Translations under genes and position numbers: made by a program
Assembly: GCA_020632795.1 (NCBI GenBank)
Contig: JACKEV010000023.1
Location: forward strand, 1 to 64,000
From: Alphaproteobacteria bacterium
GTDB lineage: Bacteria > Myxococcota_A > UBA796 > CAJQPC01
Direction: 5' to 3'
DNA: 64,000 bases
Shown here: positions 11,066-18,967 of the stretch, piece after piece
Position numbering within the stretch: the first letter of the stretch is position 1
Layout: the number at the start of each line of letters is the position of its first letter
The notes under the pieces: generated by a model
Database searches by the model: none
What the model was told of the DNA's origin: nothing
Seen by the model: the letters and a program-made list of their open reading frames with translations, nothing else

Positions 11066-12280
11066 ATGGCAAGCATCCGCCCGTTCCACGGCGTCCGCCC
11101 TCGCTCGGAGCTGGCCGCCAGCGTGGTGTCTCCGCCCTACGATGTCCTCTCGGAACCGGAAGCCCGGGCGATCGTCGCGCGCGATCCGCTGTCGTTCCTG
11201 AAGGTCACCCGCCCCGAGGTCAACCTCCCCCCCGGAGCGGACGCCCACGGCGCAGACGCCTACGCGGCGGCCCGGGACGCGCTGGTCCGGATGATGGAGG
11301 ACGGCACCCTGGTCCAGGATGCTGGTCCCTGCTTCTACCTCTACGGGCAGCGCATGGGCGACCACGCCCAGGTGGGCCTGATGGCGCTGTGCTCGGTGGA
11401 CGAGTACGACCGGGGCCTCATCAAGAAGCACGAGCACACCCGCCCCGACAAGGAGCAGGACCGCGTCGACCACATCACCGGCGTGAACGCCCAGACGGGG
11501 CTGGTGTTCCTGGCCTACCGGCAGGATCCGGCGATCGCCCGGCTGATCGACGCCGCGCGCGCGGCCGATCCGCTGTACCGGGTCACCACCGACGACGCGG
11601 TGGTCCACACCCTCTGGCGGATCGACGATCCGGCGCAGGTCGCGGCCCTGGAGCGCGCCTTCGCCACCCTGCCGGCCCTCTACGTCGCCGACGGGCACCA
11701 CCGCTCGGCGGCGGCCAGCCGGGTCTCGGCCGCGCGCGGGGGCCAGGGTGAGGCGGCCTGGTTCCTGGCCGGGCTCTTCCCCGACGACCAGCTCCAGGTG
11801 CTGGCCTACAACCGCCTGGTGAACGACCTCCACGGCCACACCCCCGAGGCCCTCAAGGCCGCGATCGCGCAGCACTTCACCCTCACGCCGGCCGACGACC
11901 CGGCGCCCCCGCGGCGGGGCAGCTTCACGATGTACCTGGGGGGCGCGTGGTGGCGCATGGACCCCCGGCCCGGGGTGGTCGACCCCTCCGACCCGGTGGC
12001 CTCGCTGGACGTCGCCGTGCTCCAGGACCGCGTTTTGGGGCCGCTGCTGGGCATCCACGACCCCCGGCGCGACGCGCGGATCTCCTTCGTCGGGGGCATC
12101 CGGGGCCACGGCTTCCTGTCCGACGCGGTGGACCGGGGCGAGGCGGCGGTGGCGTTCGCGCTGTTCCCCACCGGGCTCGCCCAGCTCTTCGACGTCGCGG
12201 ACGCGGGGCAGGTGATGCCGCCCAAGTCCACCTGGTTCGAGCCCAAGCTGCGCGGCGGCGTGCTGATCCACCTCCTGTAG
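11066..12280 (+). CDS. DUF1015 family protein
   Basis: 404 residues from an ATG with GGAGG 7 nt upstream; an in-frame start 174 bp earlier lacks the family's N-terminus. The opening MASIRPFHGVRPRSELAASV, the VVSPPYDVLS motif and the internal ADGHHRSAAASR segment are hallmarks of DUF1015. The family is widespread in bacteria and archaea and is often found near serine-biosynthesis genes in other genomes; its reaction is not settled to my knowledge. It ends 1 bp before the convergent FAD oxidoreductase stop. There is no serA or serC in this window. Confidence 0.88.
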   Translation: MASIRPFHGVRPRSELAASVVSPPYDVLSEPEARAIVARDPLSFLKVTRPEVNLPPGADAHGADAYAAARDALVRMMEDGTLVQDAGPCFYLYGQRMGDHAQVGLMALCSVDEYDRGLIKKHEHTRPDKEQDRVDHITGVNAQTGLVFLAYRQDPAIARLIDAARAADPLYRVTTDDAVVHTLWRIDDPAQVAALERAFATLPALYVADGHHRSAAASRVSAARGGQGEAAWFLAGLFPDDQLQVLAYNRLVNDLHGHTPEALKAAIAQHFTLTPADDPAPPRRGSFTMYLGGAWWRMDPRPGVVDPSDPVASLDVAVLQDRVLGPLLGIHDPRRDARISFVGGIRGHGFLSDAVDRGEAAVAFALFPTGLAQLFDVADAGQVMPPKSTWFEPKLRGGVLIHLL

Positions 12281-12281
12281 C

Positions 12282-13703
12282 TCAGGGCCACCGCCGCAGG
12301 GCCGCCTCCGCCGCGAAGAACCCGCACATCCCGTGCACCCCGCCGCCGGGGGGCGTGGACGCCGAGCACAGGAACAGCCGGGGGTTCGGGGTGCTGTACG
12401 GCACCCGGCGGGCCACCGGCCGGGTGAAGAGCTGCGTGATGTCCGGGGCCCCCCCGTTGACGTCGCCGCCGATGTAGTTGGCGTTGTACGCCTCGAAGCC
12501 CTCGGTGTTCGTCGCGGCCCGGGCCAGGACGCAGTCCCGGAAGCCGGGGGCGTAGCGCTCGACCTGGGCCTCGATGACCGCGGCGCGGTCCAGGGTGGAG
12601 CCGTTGGGGACGTGGCAGTAGGCCCAGCCGGTGTGCCGGCCGGCGGGGGCGCGGGTGTCGTCGAACAGGGACTGCTGGGCGAGCAGCACGAAGGGGCGCT
12701 CGACGTGCTCGCCGCGCCAGGCCTCCCGCTCGCCGACGGCCAGCTCGTCCAGGGTGCCGCCCAGGTGGACGGTGCCCGCGCGGGCGACCTGGGGGTCCCG
12801 CCAGGGGATGGGCTCGGCGAGCGCCCAGTCCACCTTGAACACCCCGGGGCCGTGGCGGAAGCGGCGGACGCGGCGCGCGTAGCCGTCGGGCAGGGCGTCC
12901 CCGGCGATCGCCAGCATGGCCCGGGGGGCGGTGTCGAAGAGCACGGGGCCCCGGGTGGGCAGGGCGTCGAGGCGCTCCACCCGGTGCCCGGTGACGATCT
13001 CGCCGCCGAGGGACCGCAGCAGCGAGGCCAGGGCGTCGCTCAGGGCCTGGGCCCCGCCGCGGGGCATGGGCCAGCCCACCGCGTGCCCGGCGACGCCCAG
13101 CATCAGCCCGATGGCCGACGAGAAGGGCTTCTCCAGGGGCAGGATGGCGTGGGCGGCGAGCCCCGCCAGCAGGGCGCGGGCCCGGGGCTCCCGGAACAGG
13201 GCCTTCGCCAGCCAGGTCGCCGGCCACATCGCCCGGGCACCGAAGCGGGCGAGCAGCAGGGGGCTTCGGGGCAGGCCCAGGGGGGCCATGCCGTCGGCAA
13301 AGAGGGCCTCCCAGCGGCGCACCATCGGGTCCATCAGCCAGCGGTAGCCGCGCCCGTCGCGCCCCAGGGCCTCGGCGGTGGCCGCCACCGAGCGCTCCAT
13401 CAGGACCGCCGGACCGTCGTCGAAGGGGTGGGCCAGCGGGGCGTCGGGGTGGACCCAGCGCAGGCCGTGCGCCTCCAGGGGGAGGGTGCGCAGGAAGGGG
13501 GAGCCGATGGCCATCGGGTGGATGGCCGAGCAGACGTCGTGGTGAAAGCCCTCCAGGGTCAGGGCCGAGGTGCGGGCGCCGCCGCCGACGGTGTCCCGGG
13601 TCTCGTAGACCCGCACGGAGCGCCCGGCCCGGGCGAGGCGGATCGCCGCGCAGAGGCCGTTGGGGCCGCTGCCGATGACGACGGCGTCGACGGCCTCGCT
13701 CAC
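12282..13703 (-). CDS. FAD/NAD(P)-dependent oxidoreductase, phytoene-desaturase-like
   Basis: 473 residues from a GTG whose GTGA overlaps the stop of the upstream radical SAM gene. The N-terminus VSEAVDAVVIGSGPNGLCAA is a Rossmann dinucleotide-binding motif with the GxGxxG spacing, and the body matches the COG1233 group of phytoene dehydrogenase-like proteins (a C-terminal GGGVHGMCGFFAAEAAL segment closes the FAD site). Carotenoid work cannot be assumed: no crtB, crtE or other carotenoid gene is nearby, and many members of this group have unknown substrates. Translational coupling suggests that it works with the B12/radical SAM enzyme. Confidence 0.85.
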   Translation of the reverse strand: MSEAVDAVVIGSGPNGLCAAIRLARAGRSVRVYETRDTVGGGARTSALTLEGFHHDVCSAIHPMAIGSPFLRTLPLEAHGLRWVHPDAPLAHPFDDGPAVLMERSVAATAEALGRDGRGYRWLMDPMVRRWEALFADGMAPLGLPRSPLLLARFGARAMWPATWLAKALFREPRARALLAGLAAHAILPLEKPFSSAIGLMLGVAGHAVGWPMPRGGAQALSDALASLLRSLGGEIVTGHRVERLDALPTRGPVLFDTAPRAMLAIAGDALPDGYARRVRRFRHGPGVFKVDWALAEPIPWRDPQVARAGTVHLGGTLDELAVGEREAWRGEHVERPFVLLAQQSLFDDTRAPAGRHTGWAYCHVPNGSTLDRAAVIEAQVERYAPGFRDCVLARAATNTEGFEAYNANYIGGDVNGGAPDITQLFTRPVARRVPYSTPNPRLFLCSASTPPGGGVHGMCGFFAAEAALRRWP

Positions 13704-15181
13704 GCCGCCCGCTCCAGCCGCTTCACCGCCTCGGTCGCGCCCTCCCGGAAGGCCCGCCGGTAGTCCGCGAAGCGCCCGCCCGCGCGCACCGCCGCGAGCA
13801 CCGCCTCGCCGGCCTCGGGGCCGCCCTGGGCCAGCACCGCCTCCACCCAGGCCCAGCGGGCCGAGGTCGCGCGGATGTCCACCCGGCCGCGCTCCTTGCG
13901 CAGGGCCTGCTGGAGGCGCTTGAGCCGGGCCTCCACCACGGCCTTGCCCGCGAAGCCCGCCCCGTCCAGCGGGGTGTTCACCTTGGGCACGAAGGGCGCG
14001 ATGCCCAGGGCGACGGGGTGGATGGCGGCCAGCTCGCGGGTGAACCGGGCCAGCTCGTCGACGTCGGCGTCGGTCTCGCCGGGCACGCCCAGCATCATGT
14101 AGACCTTGAGCAGCCGATAACGGTGCTCGGCGGCCAGCTTCGCGCAGTCCAGGAGGTGCTGCTCGGTGGTGCCCTTGGCGATGGTGCGGCGCAGGCGCTG
14201 GGAGGCCGCGTCGCTGGCCACGGTCAGGGTGCTGTAGCCCCCCTCGCGCAGAAGCCGCGCGATCTGCGGCTTTCGGGCCACCCGGTCCGCCCGGAGCGAG
14301 CTGATGCCCACCCCCTTGCCCGCCGTGACCAGGGCCTCCAGAAGCTCGGGCAGCCGGGGGTGGTCGCTGATCGCGGCCCCCACCAGGCCCACCCGGGGGG
14401 CGTGCTCGGGCACCAGGGACAGCACCCGCTCCGGGGTGACCAGGCGCATGCCGCCGTTCGTGGAGCGCCGCATCACGCAGAAGGTGCACTGGCGGTGGCA
14501 GCCCCGCTCCCCCTCCAGCAGGAACATGTTCGACAGCTCGGTGTCCGGGGTGACCCACCGGGAGCGCGCCGGCAGCAGGGTGTCGGTGGCCTTGGCGATC
14601 GGGGGCAGGCGCGCGCCGTCCCGCTCGGGCAGGTACGCCCCCGGCAGCGCCGCGCAGGCGTCCAGCCAGCCGGGCCCGCCCAGGGCGGCCTCCATCGCCG
14701 GGCCCACGGTCTCCTCGGCCTCCCCGAGCAGGAGCAGGTCCGCGAAGGGCGCCGCCGGCCGGGGGTTGGAGAAGGTCAGCGGCCCGCCCACGATCACCCG
14801 GGGGTGCTCGGGCCCCCGCGCGGCCCGCAGAGGGGGGATCCCGGCCAGCTCCAGCGCGGTGATGAGCCCGGCCAGCTCCAGCTCATAGGCCAGCGAGACC
14901 CCCACCACCGGGAAGCCGGACACCGGGCTCTGCGTCTCGACGGTCAAGAGCGGCGTGCGGCTCCTGCGCCAGGCGTCGACGTCGTCGGGCAAAAAGGCCC
15001 GCTCCACCGCGAAGCCCTGGTCCGCCAGCACCCCGCAGATCCATTGGTAGCCCAACGACGACATGCCCACCCGGTAGGGGCTCGGGTAGAGCATCACCAC
15101 CCGCCTCGGACCGGGGGTGAACGCGGGGCCGCGCTCCAGGTCCAGCCGGTCGCGCAGCGCTTGGATGTGTGCCCAGGACAT
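13700..15181 (-). CDS. B12-binding-domain radical SAM protein
   Basis: 493 residues. The N-terminal 190 residues have the Rossmann-like cobalamin-binding layout (RRVVMLYPSPYRVGMSSLGY, GFPVVGVSLAYELELAG, RVIVGGPLTFSNPRP). The radical SAM cluster motif is ERGCHRQCTFCVM (CxxxCxxC), near residue 230. A C-terminal domain of about 100 residues follows. The enzyme should cleave S-adenosylmethionine to start a methylation or rearrangement; the substrate is unknown. It is the first gene of a two-gene unit with the FAD oxidoreductase, and is divergent from a secreted protein across a 59-bp gap. Confidence 0.88.
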   Translation of the reverse strand: MSWAHIQALRDRLDLERGPAFTPGPRRVVMLYPSPYRVGMSSLGYQWICGVLADQGFAVERAFLPDDVDAWRRSRTPLLTVETQSPVSGFPVVGVSLAYELELAGLITALELAGIPPLRAARGPEHPRVIVGGPLTFSNPRPAAPFADLLLLGEAEETVGPAMEAALGGPGWLDACAALPGAYLPERDGARLPPIAKATDTLLPARSRWVTPDTELSNMFLLEGERGCHRQCTFCVMRRSTNGGMRLVTPERVLSLVPEHAPRVGLVGAAISDHPRLPELLEALVTAGKGVGISSLRADRVARKPQIARLLREGGYSTLTVASDAASQRLRRTIAKGTTEQHLLDCAKLAAEHRYRLLKVYMMLGVPGETDADVDELARFTRELAAIHPVALGIAPFVPKVNTPLDGAGFAGKAVVEARLKRLQQALRKERGRVDIRATSARWAWVEAVLAQGGPEAGEAVLAAVRAGGRFADYRRAFREGATEAVKRLERAA

Positions 15182-15240
15182 GCGAGGTGGCGCCGAAGGG
15201 AATACGATCCCGGTGGTTCGGTTTCAGGGTACCGCTACAT

Positions 15241-15981
15241 ATGCTGATCTCGACGATCCTGCTGTCCCTGGGCGTCGCCCAGGCCGCCGACACCACCCAG
15301 GTCCGCTACACGCTGGCGGTCGACGGCGAGCCCGTGGGCTTCCGCGAGCTGGAGGTCAAGTACCTGCTCTCCGAGGCCGGGGATGAGGTCCGCATCCTCG
15401 AGTCCTGGACCGAGCTGACGGTCACCGTCGCCGGGACCCCGTTCAGCTACCAGCAGCGCCTGGCCGGGCGCGGCGGGGACGGCGGCTTCGCCAGCGTGGT
15501 CAACGAGAACGGCGTCAACCGCGAGATCCAGGCGGTCCACACCCCCGGCGGCTGGATCGTCACGGTGGCCGAGGGCGGGCAGGCCAAGGTCTACAACATG
15601 GCCCCCACCGACTTCGACCTGACCTCGCTGCTGCTGGTCGACCCGGGCGCGACCCGGGGCCTGGACGGGCGCAGCCAGCTCCAGGTGCTCACCGCCGAGA
15701 CCGGTCAGGTCATCGGGGGGACGCTGGCGACCCGGGGCGAGGTCCTGGTGCCCGTCGGCGACCGCACCCTCAAGGGCACGGAGTACATCTGGTCCCTGCC
15801 CGAGGGCGAGGTCCGCATGGCCTGGGGCGAGAAGGGCCACCTGCTGCGCTACACCATGCGCGTCGCGGGCCGCAACGTCACCGCGACCCTCGACGCCCCG
15901 CCCCCCGAGCGCTCCTGGGGCTCGGCCATGGAGACCCCGCTGATCCCCACGGCGCCGACCTTGAAGGAGGACGAGCTGTAA
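15241..15981 (+). CDS. Secreted beta-rich protein of unknown function
   Basis: 246 residues. The start is set at 15241 because the signal peptide MLISTILLSLGVAQAADTT follows directly with an Ala-x-Ala cleavage site; an in-frame start 72 bp upstream would bury it. The mature part is almost entirely beta (alternating short strands such as VRYTLAVDGEPVGFRELEVKY) and resembles periplasmic proteins with a DUF6134-like or LolA-like antiparallel sheet, but I cannot name the family. The gene stands alone between two minus-strand units. Confidence 0.7.
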   Translation: MLISTILLSLGVAQAADTTQVRYTLAVDGEPVGFRELEVKYLLSEAGDEVRILESWTELTVTVAGTPFSYQQRLAGRGGDGGFASVVNENGVNREIQAVHTPGGWIVTVAEGGQAKVYNMAPTDFDLTSLLLVDPGATRGLDGRSQLQVLTAETGQVIGGTLATRGEVLVPVGDRTLKGTEYIWSLPEGEVRMAWGEKGHLLRYTMRVAGRNVTATLDAPPPERSWGSAMETPLIPTAPTLKEDEL

Positions 15982-16033
15982 GGAGGGCGCGCGCGGCGGG
16001 GCTTCAGCGAAGCGGTCCGCGAGGGGTGCCCCC

Positions 16034-17371
16034 TCACCGCCCGATCGACCCGTCCTTCGCCACCTTCACCCCGGTCTCCGGGAAGTCCTCCGCCGAGAGC
16101 TGCCGGATGAGGTCGATGGCCTGGCCCTCGGGGTCCGGCGCGGGCACGCCCTCGCCCTCCTGGAGGGTGGGCAGGATGCGGCCCCCGGCGAAGCGGCCCC
16201 GGGCGTCCAGGGTCACGTCCAGGATGAGCCCCACGCCCAGGTAGCCGGACAGGTTGAACCGGCCGTAGGTCGCGAAGTTGCCCAGGGAGTAGGCGATGAG
16301 GCGGTCCTTGTACAGCTCCATCGCCCGGGGGACGTGGGGGCCGTGGCCGATGACCAGGTCCGCGCCCGCGTCGACCACCGCGTGGGTGAAGACCCTCAAG
16401 TCCCCTCGGTTCTCGCCGTAGAAGCGCTCCCCGCCGTGGGGGACGTGCAGGGCCTTGGCGCCCTCGGCCCCGCCGTGGAAGGAGACGATGACGAGGTCGT
16501 GGTCCGCGTCCACGGCCTGCACCAGGGCCACGGCGGTCTCGGTGTCGTTGAGGTTGTGGCAGCTGTCGGAGGTGTGGAAGCCGATGAGGCCGATCTTGAG
16601 GCCGTTGTGCTCCACGGTGGCGATGGTGCCCGGCCGGCCGCTGTAGTGGATGCCCAGGGCGTCGAGGGTGGCCTCGGTCTCCATCCGGCAGGTGTCGCCG
16701 AAGTCGCTGGCGTGGTTGTTGGCGGTGGAGGCCAGGTCCACCCCGACGTCGGCGAGGTATCGGCCGTAGCGGGTGGGGGAGCGGAAGGCGTAGCAGTTCT
16801 CGCCCTCGCCGCACTTGTCGGTGAACCCGCCGTCGCAGAGGGGGCCCTCCAGGTTCACGAAGGTGAGGTCAGCGTCCCGGAGCAGGGGCCCGACCGCGTC
16901 GAGCAGGCCCGCGCCGTCGTTCGGGGGCAGGTTGCCGGCGGGGAAGTCGGTGCCGAGCATGACGTCGCCCGCCGCGCGCAGGCGCACGGTGGCGCCCTCG
17001 GGGGGCGGGGTGCGCACGGTGTCGGGGGCGCCCTGGGCCGCGGCGGCGACCATGCGCTGGACCTCCAGGTTGCCCCGGGCGGTGCCGATGTGCCGGTCGA
17101 CCTGGGGGTGGTCGGGCTCCAGGGCCTTGACCTTGTCCCAGGCCTGGACCACCCCGGCCCAGTCGGACTTGAGCCAGCGGGCCCAGCCCAGCTCCCACCA
17201 GCAGTCGGCGCGCGCGGGGTCGGCGGCGGTGCATGCCTCCAGAGCTGCGATGGCGGCGTCGGCGTCCTTCTGCTGAAGCGCGGCGACGCCAGCGGCGTAG
17301 TGCGCCTCGGCGGACTCCTGGGCGAGGGCGGGCGGTGCGAGCAGCAGGGCGAGGGGCAGGGCGCGCATCAC
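16034..17371 (-). CDS. CapA-like metallophosphoesterase with N-terminal TPRs, secreted
   Basis: 445 residues. A signal peptide (MMRALPLALLLAPPALAQ) is followed by two to three tetratricopeptide repeats (about 25-115) and a poly-gamma-glutamate CapA/PGA_cap calcineurin-like phosphoesterase domain (about 130-400). Metal-site and family motifs are AAGDVMLGTDFP, VNLEGPL, STANNHASDFGD, SFHGGAEGAK and GHGPHVPRAMELY...YSLGNF. CapA relatives take part in capsule or polymer anchoring, but many secreted members have unknown substrates; no capB or capC is nearby. The TPR fusion suggests that it docks to a partner. It is divergent from a mini-lipoprotein. Confidence 0.85.
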   Translation of the reverse strand: MMRALPLALLLAPPALAQESAEAHYAAGVAALQQKDADAAIAALEACTAADPARADCWWELGWARWLKSDWAGVVQAWDKVKALEPDHPQVDRHIGTARGNLEVQRMVAAAAQGAPDTVRTPPPEGATVRLRAAGDVMLGTDFPAGNLPPNDGAGLLDAVGPLLRDADLTFVNLEGPLCDGGFTDKCGEGENCYAFRSPTRYGRYLADVGVDLASTANNHASDFGDTCRMETEATLDALGIHYSGRPGTIATVEHNGLKIGLIGFHTSDSCHNLNDTETAVALVQAVDADHDLVIVSFHGGAEGAKALHVPHGGERFYGENRGDLRVFTHAVVDAGADLVIGHGPHVPRAMELYKDRLIAYSLGNFATYGRFNLSGYLGVGLILDVTLDARGRFAGGRILPTLQEGEGVPAPDPEGQAIDLIRQLSAEDFPETGVKVAKDGSIGR

Positions 17372-17463
17372 GGCTCCGTTCTGGGGCGACCCCCGCGATA
17401 ACCGGTTTCTTCCCTGGCGGGGGCCGCGATCCGCCGCGTAGGGTGGCGCAGGAGGAGGCGGCC

Positions 17464-17619
17464 GTGCTCCAGCCAGGGATGGGCCTCATCGTGGCGGCGT
17501 GCGCCGGGCTGGCGCTGGGCTGCGGCCAGCGCCACACCAGGCCCGACGACGACACCACCCTGACCCCCCGGGGCCACGGCTGCGTCGAGGTCACCGAGCA
17601 GACCGGCGAACGGGGCTGA
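17464..17619 (+). CDS. Mini-lipoprotein, 51 aa
   Basis: A strong GGAGGAGG ribosome site lies 5 nt before a GTG at 17464; an ATG at 17479 is the alternative start. The N-terminus (MGLIVAACAGLALGCGQRHT) looks like a lipoprotein signal with LxxC at the Cys, followed by a polar tail ending GCVEVTEQTGERG. No family is recognised. The last 39 bp recur 1.26 kb downstream as one arm of a direct repeat, so the locus has been rearranged. Small lipoproteins of this kind are easily missed by annotation. Confidence 0.55.
   Translation: MLQPGMGLIVAACAGLALGCGQRHTRPDDDTTLTPRGHGCVEVTEQTGERG
17581..17619 (+). repeat. 39-bp direct repeat, left copy
   Basis: Begins TGCGTCGAGGTCACCGAG and ends CCGGCGAACGGGGCTGA. 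It is the 3' end and stop codon of the mini-lipoprotein gene. It matches 18844-18882 at 37 of 39 positions, in the same orientation. Together the copies bracket the GGDEF-like/small-membrane-protein pair. Confidence 0.85.
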
Positions 17620-17635
17620 GCCTGTTCTGAGACCG

Positions 17636-18442
17636 TCAGACGGAGATTTGTTGAATTTGCCGAACGCCCGGACTTGGGGGGGAAGGAGGCCGGTCGACCC
17701 GGTGGCCACAGTTCGGACACCAGAGGGGGTCCTTCAGGACCTTCTCTTCTGGAATGTCGGCTGAGAAGTGTGACTCGCAGCTCGGGCAGTGATCCCGGAT
17801 GGAATGCACGACCGACTTCTCCACCTCGGCAGAGTACCGAACGACCTGATCCCGACCCTTGCGCTTCGCGTAGTTGACCGCTTCCTCGAGCAAGATGCGA
17901 ATTCGACGAGCTGTCGGCGTGTCAGGGGCATCGTCCCCGACCGCCCACCCGATGCTGACCGTGCAACGCATCGTCTCCCGCATACCCGAGACCCGGATCT
18001 CGACCCGCTTGATGGACTCCCTGAAGTGCTCCAGGCTTCCATGGATGTCGGCGAAAATGGTCTCGGGCTCATCCTCCTCGATGTCACCCAAGAAGAAGAA
18101 CTCATCTCCGTGGGCACGGAACGCCACGACGAGCCGGCCGGCAAAGTAGTCCCGCGCGGCGATCTCCATGTGGGTCGCGACCTTCTGCAGTAGCTTGTCG
18201 GCGTTCTGATAACCAAAGGCGTCGTTCAACCTCTTGAACCGATCAATCTCGACGAAACCTACCCAGAACCGGCGGCTCTGCTGGACATACCGCTCGACCG
18301 CTTCGGCGAGGCGTTCACTGAGCGCGAGGTCGTTCGGAAGACCTGTGAGCTGATCTCGAAGCTGCTCAATGCGGACAGCTTCTTTCATCAGGTGCTGGAC
18401 CGTCTCCAGCGCCTCTTGAATCTTCTCACCAGATGCTTTCAT
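17636..18442 (-). CDS. GGDEF-like protein with variant HGDEF signature and C-terminal zinc ribbon
   Basis: 268 residues. A short helical N-terminus (1-35) leads into a GGDEF fold (about 36-205). The metal and fold motifs are present (FVEIDRFKRLNDAFGYQNADKLL), but the active-site loop reads RAHGDEF at 109-115, so the first Gly of GGDEF is His. This could make a diguanylate cyclase with altered specificity, a different nucleotide product or a degenerate sensor. A two-pair zinc ribbon follows (Cys219/Cys222 and Cys242/Cys245). There is no transmembrane segment, but the upstream gene, overlapping by 4 bp (ATGA), encodes a small membrane protein. The base composition is lower in GC than that of its neighbours. 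Confidence 0.8.
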   Translation of the reverse strand: MKASGEKIQEALETVQHLMKEAVRIEQLRDQLTGLPNDLALSERLAEAVERYVQQSRRFWVGFVEIDRFKRLNDAFGYQNADKLLQKVATHMEIAARDYFAGRLVVAFRAHGDEFFFLGDIEEDEPETIFADIHGSLEHFRESIKRVEIRVSGMRETMRCTVSIGWAVGDDAPDTPTARRIRILLEEAVNYAKRKGRDQVVRYSAEVEKSVVHSIRDHCPSCESHFSADIPEEKVLKDPLWCPNCGHRVDRPPSPPSPGVRQIQQISV

Positions 18443-18783
18443 GCGATACTTAAAGGTCGTGTAGCCCCTGAAAGCAGTCTTTGCACCAGATCTTCGAGCG
18501 TCTTGTCGGCGTAGGGCTTGGTATCAGGGTCGAAGTCGGCTCGGAAGTTCTGGAGCCCCTTGGCCGGGTTGTCGATGGTGACGAACCACACCGGGGTCTT
18601 CGCACCCAGCCTCCCCAGTTCGGCGGACACCAACTCCAAGCCTTGCTCACGCAGGCGCAGCTTGAGCTGTCTGTGGAAGCGATCCCGTTGCTCCTTTGCG
18701 GTGACCACGGACGCTCCAAGGACACCCAAACCCAGCAGGCCCGCCGCGATCAAGAGGCTGTTTGTGTCGTCGTTCGCTGCCAT
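18439..18783 (-). CDS. Small single-span membrane protein paired with the GGDEF-like gene
   Basis: 114 residues from the ATG at 18783; a TTG 36 bp upstream would extend it. One hydrophobic helix (SLLIAAGLLGLGVLGASVV, about 8-27) is followed by a basic segment (RDRFHRQLKLRLREQ) and a soluble alpha/beta domain of about 80 residues. No family is recognised. Its stop overlaps the start of the GGDEF-like gene. A membrane anchor or an effector gated by a nucleotide signal are both possible; neither is shown. Confidence 0.65.
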   Translation of the reverse strand: MAANDDTNSLLIAAGLLGLGVLGASVVTAKEQRDRFHRQLKLRLREQGLELVSAELGRLGAKTPVWFVTIDNPAKGLQNFRADFDPDTKPYADKTLEDLVQRLLSGATRPLSIA

Positions 18784-18843
18784 CTTCTTCAGGATAGGCG
18801 ACCCCCCCAACGCTGACAAGCCACGCTGTGCCGATTCTGCTCC

Positions 18844-18882
18844 TGCGTCGAGGTCACCGAGCTGGCCGGCGAACGGGGCTGA
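18844..18882 (+). repeat. 39-bp direct repeat, right copy
   Basis: Repeats 17581-17619 with two mismatches (the centre reads CTGG instead of CAGA). In the matching frame it would encode CVEVTELAGERG and a stop, but a TGA at 18814 closes the frame shortly upstream, so this is an orphan gene end, not a second complete gene. Confidence 0.8.
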
Positions 18883-18967
18883 TCTCCAGCCCTTGACCGG
18901 TTAAGAGAGTCGGTCTCCCCGGGCTGCAGACCGCGCGGCCCGCTGATCCCCTCGGAGCCCTGCGCCC

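Noticed and set aside
12282..13703. FAD oxidoreductase as a carotenoid gene (crtI)
   Set aside because: The fold matches, but no other carotenoid gene is close, and the group includes many enzymes of other function, so no gene symbol is given.
17636..18442. GGDEF-like gene as a CRISPR-type (mCpol/Cas10) polymerase
   Set aside because: There is no CARF, SAVED or Cas gene in the window and the fold motifs are those of the diguanylate cyclase group; only the HGDEF variant is notable.
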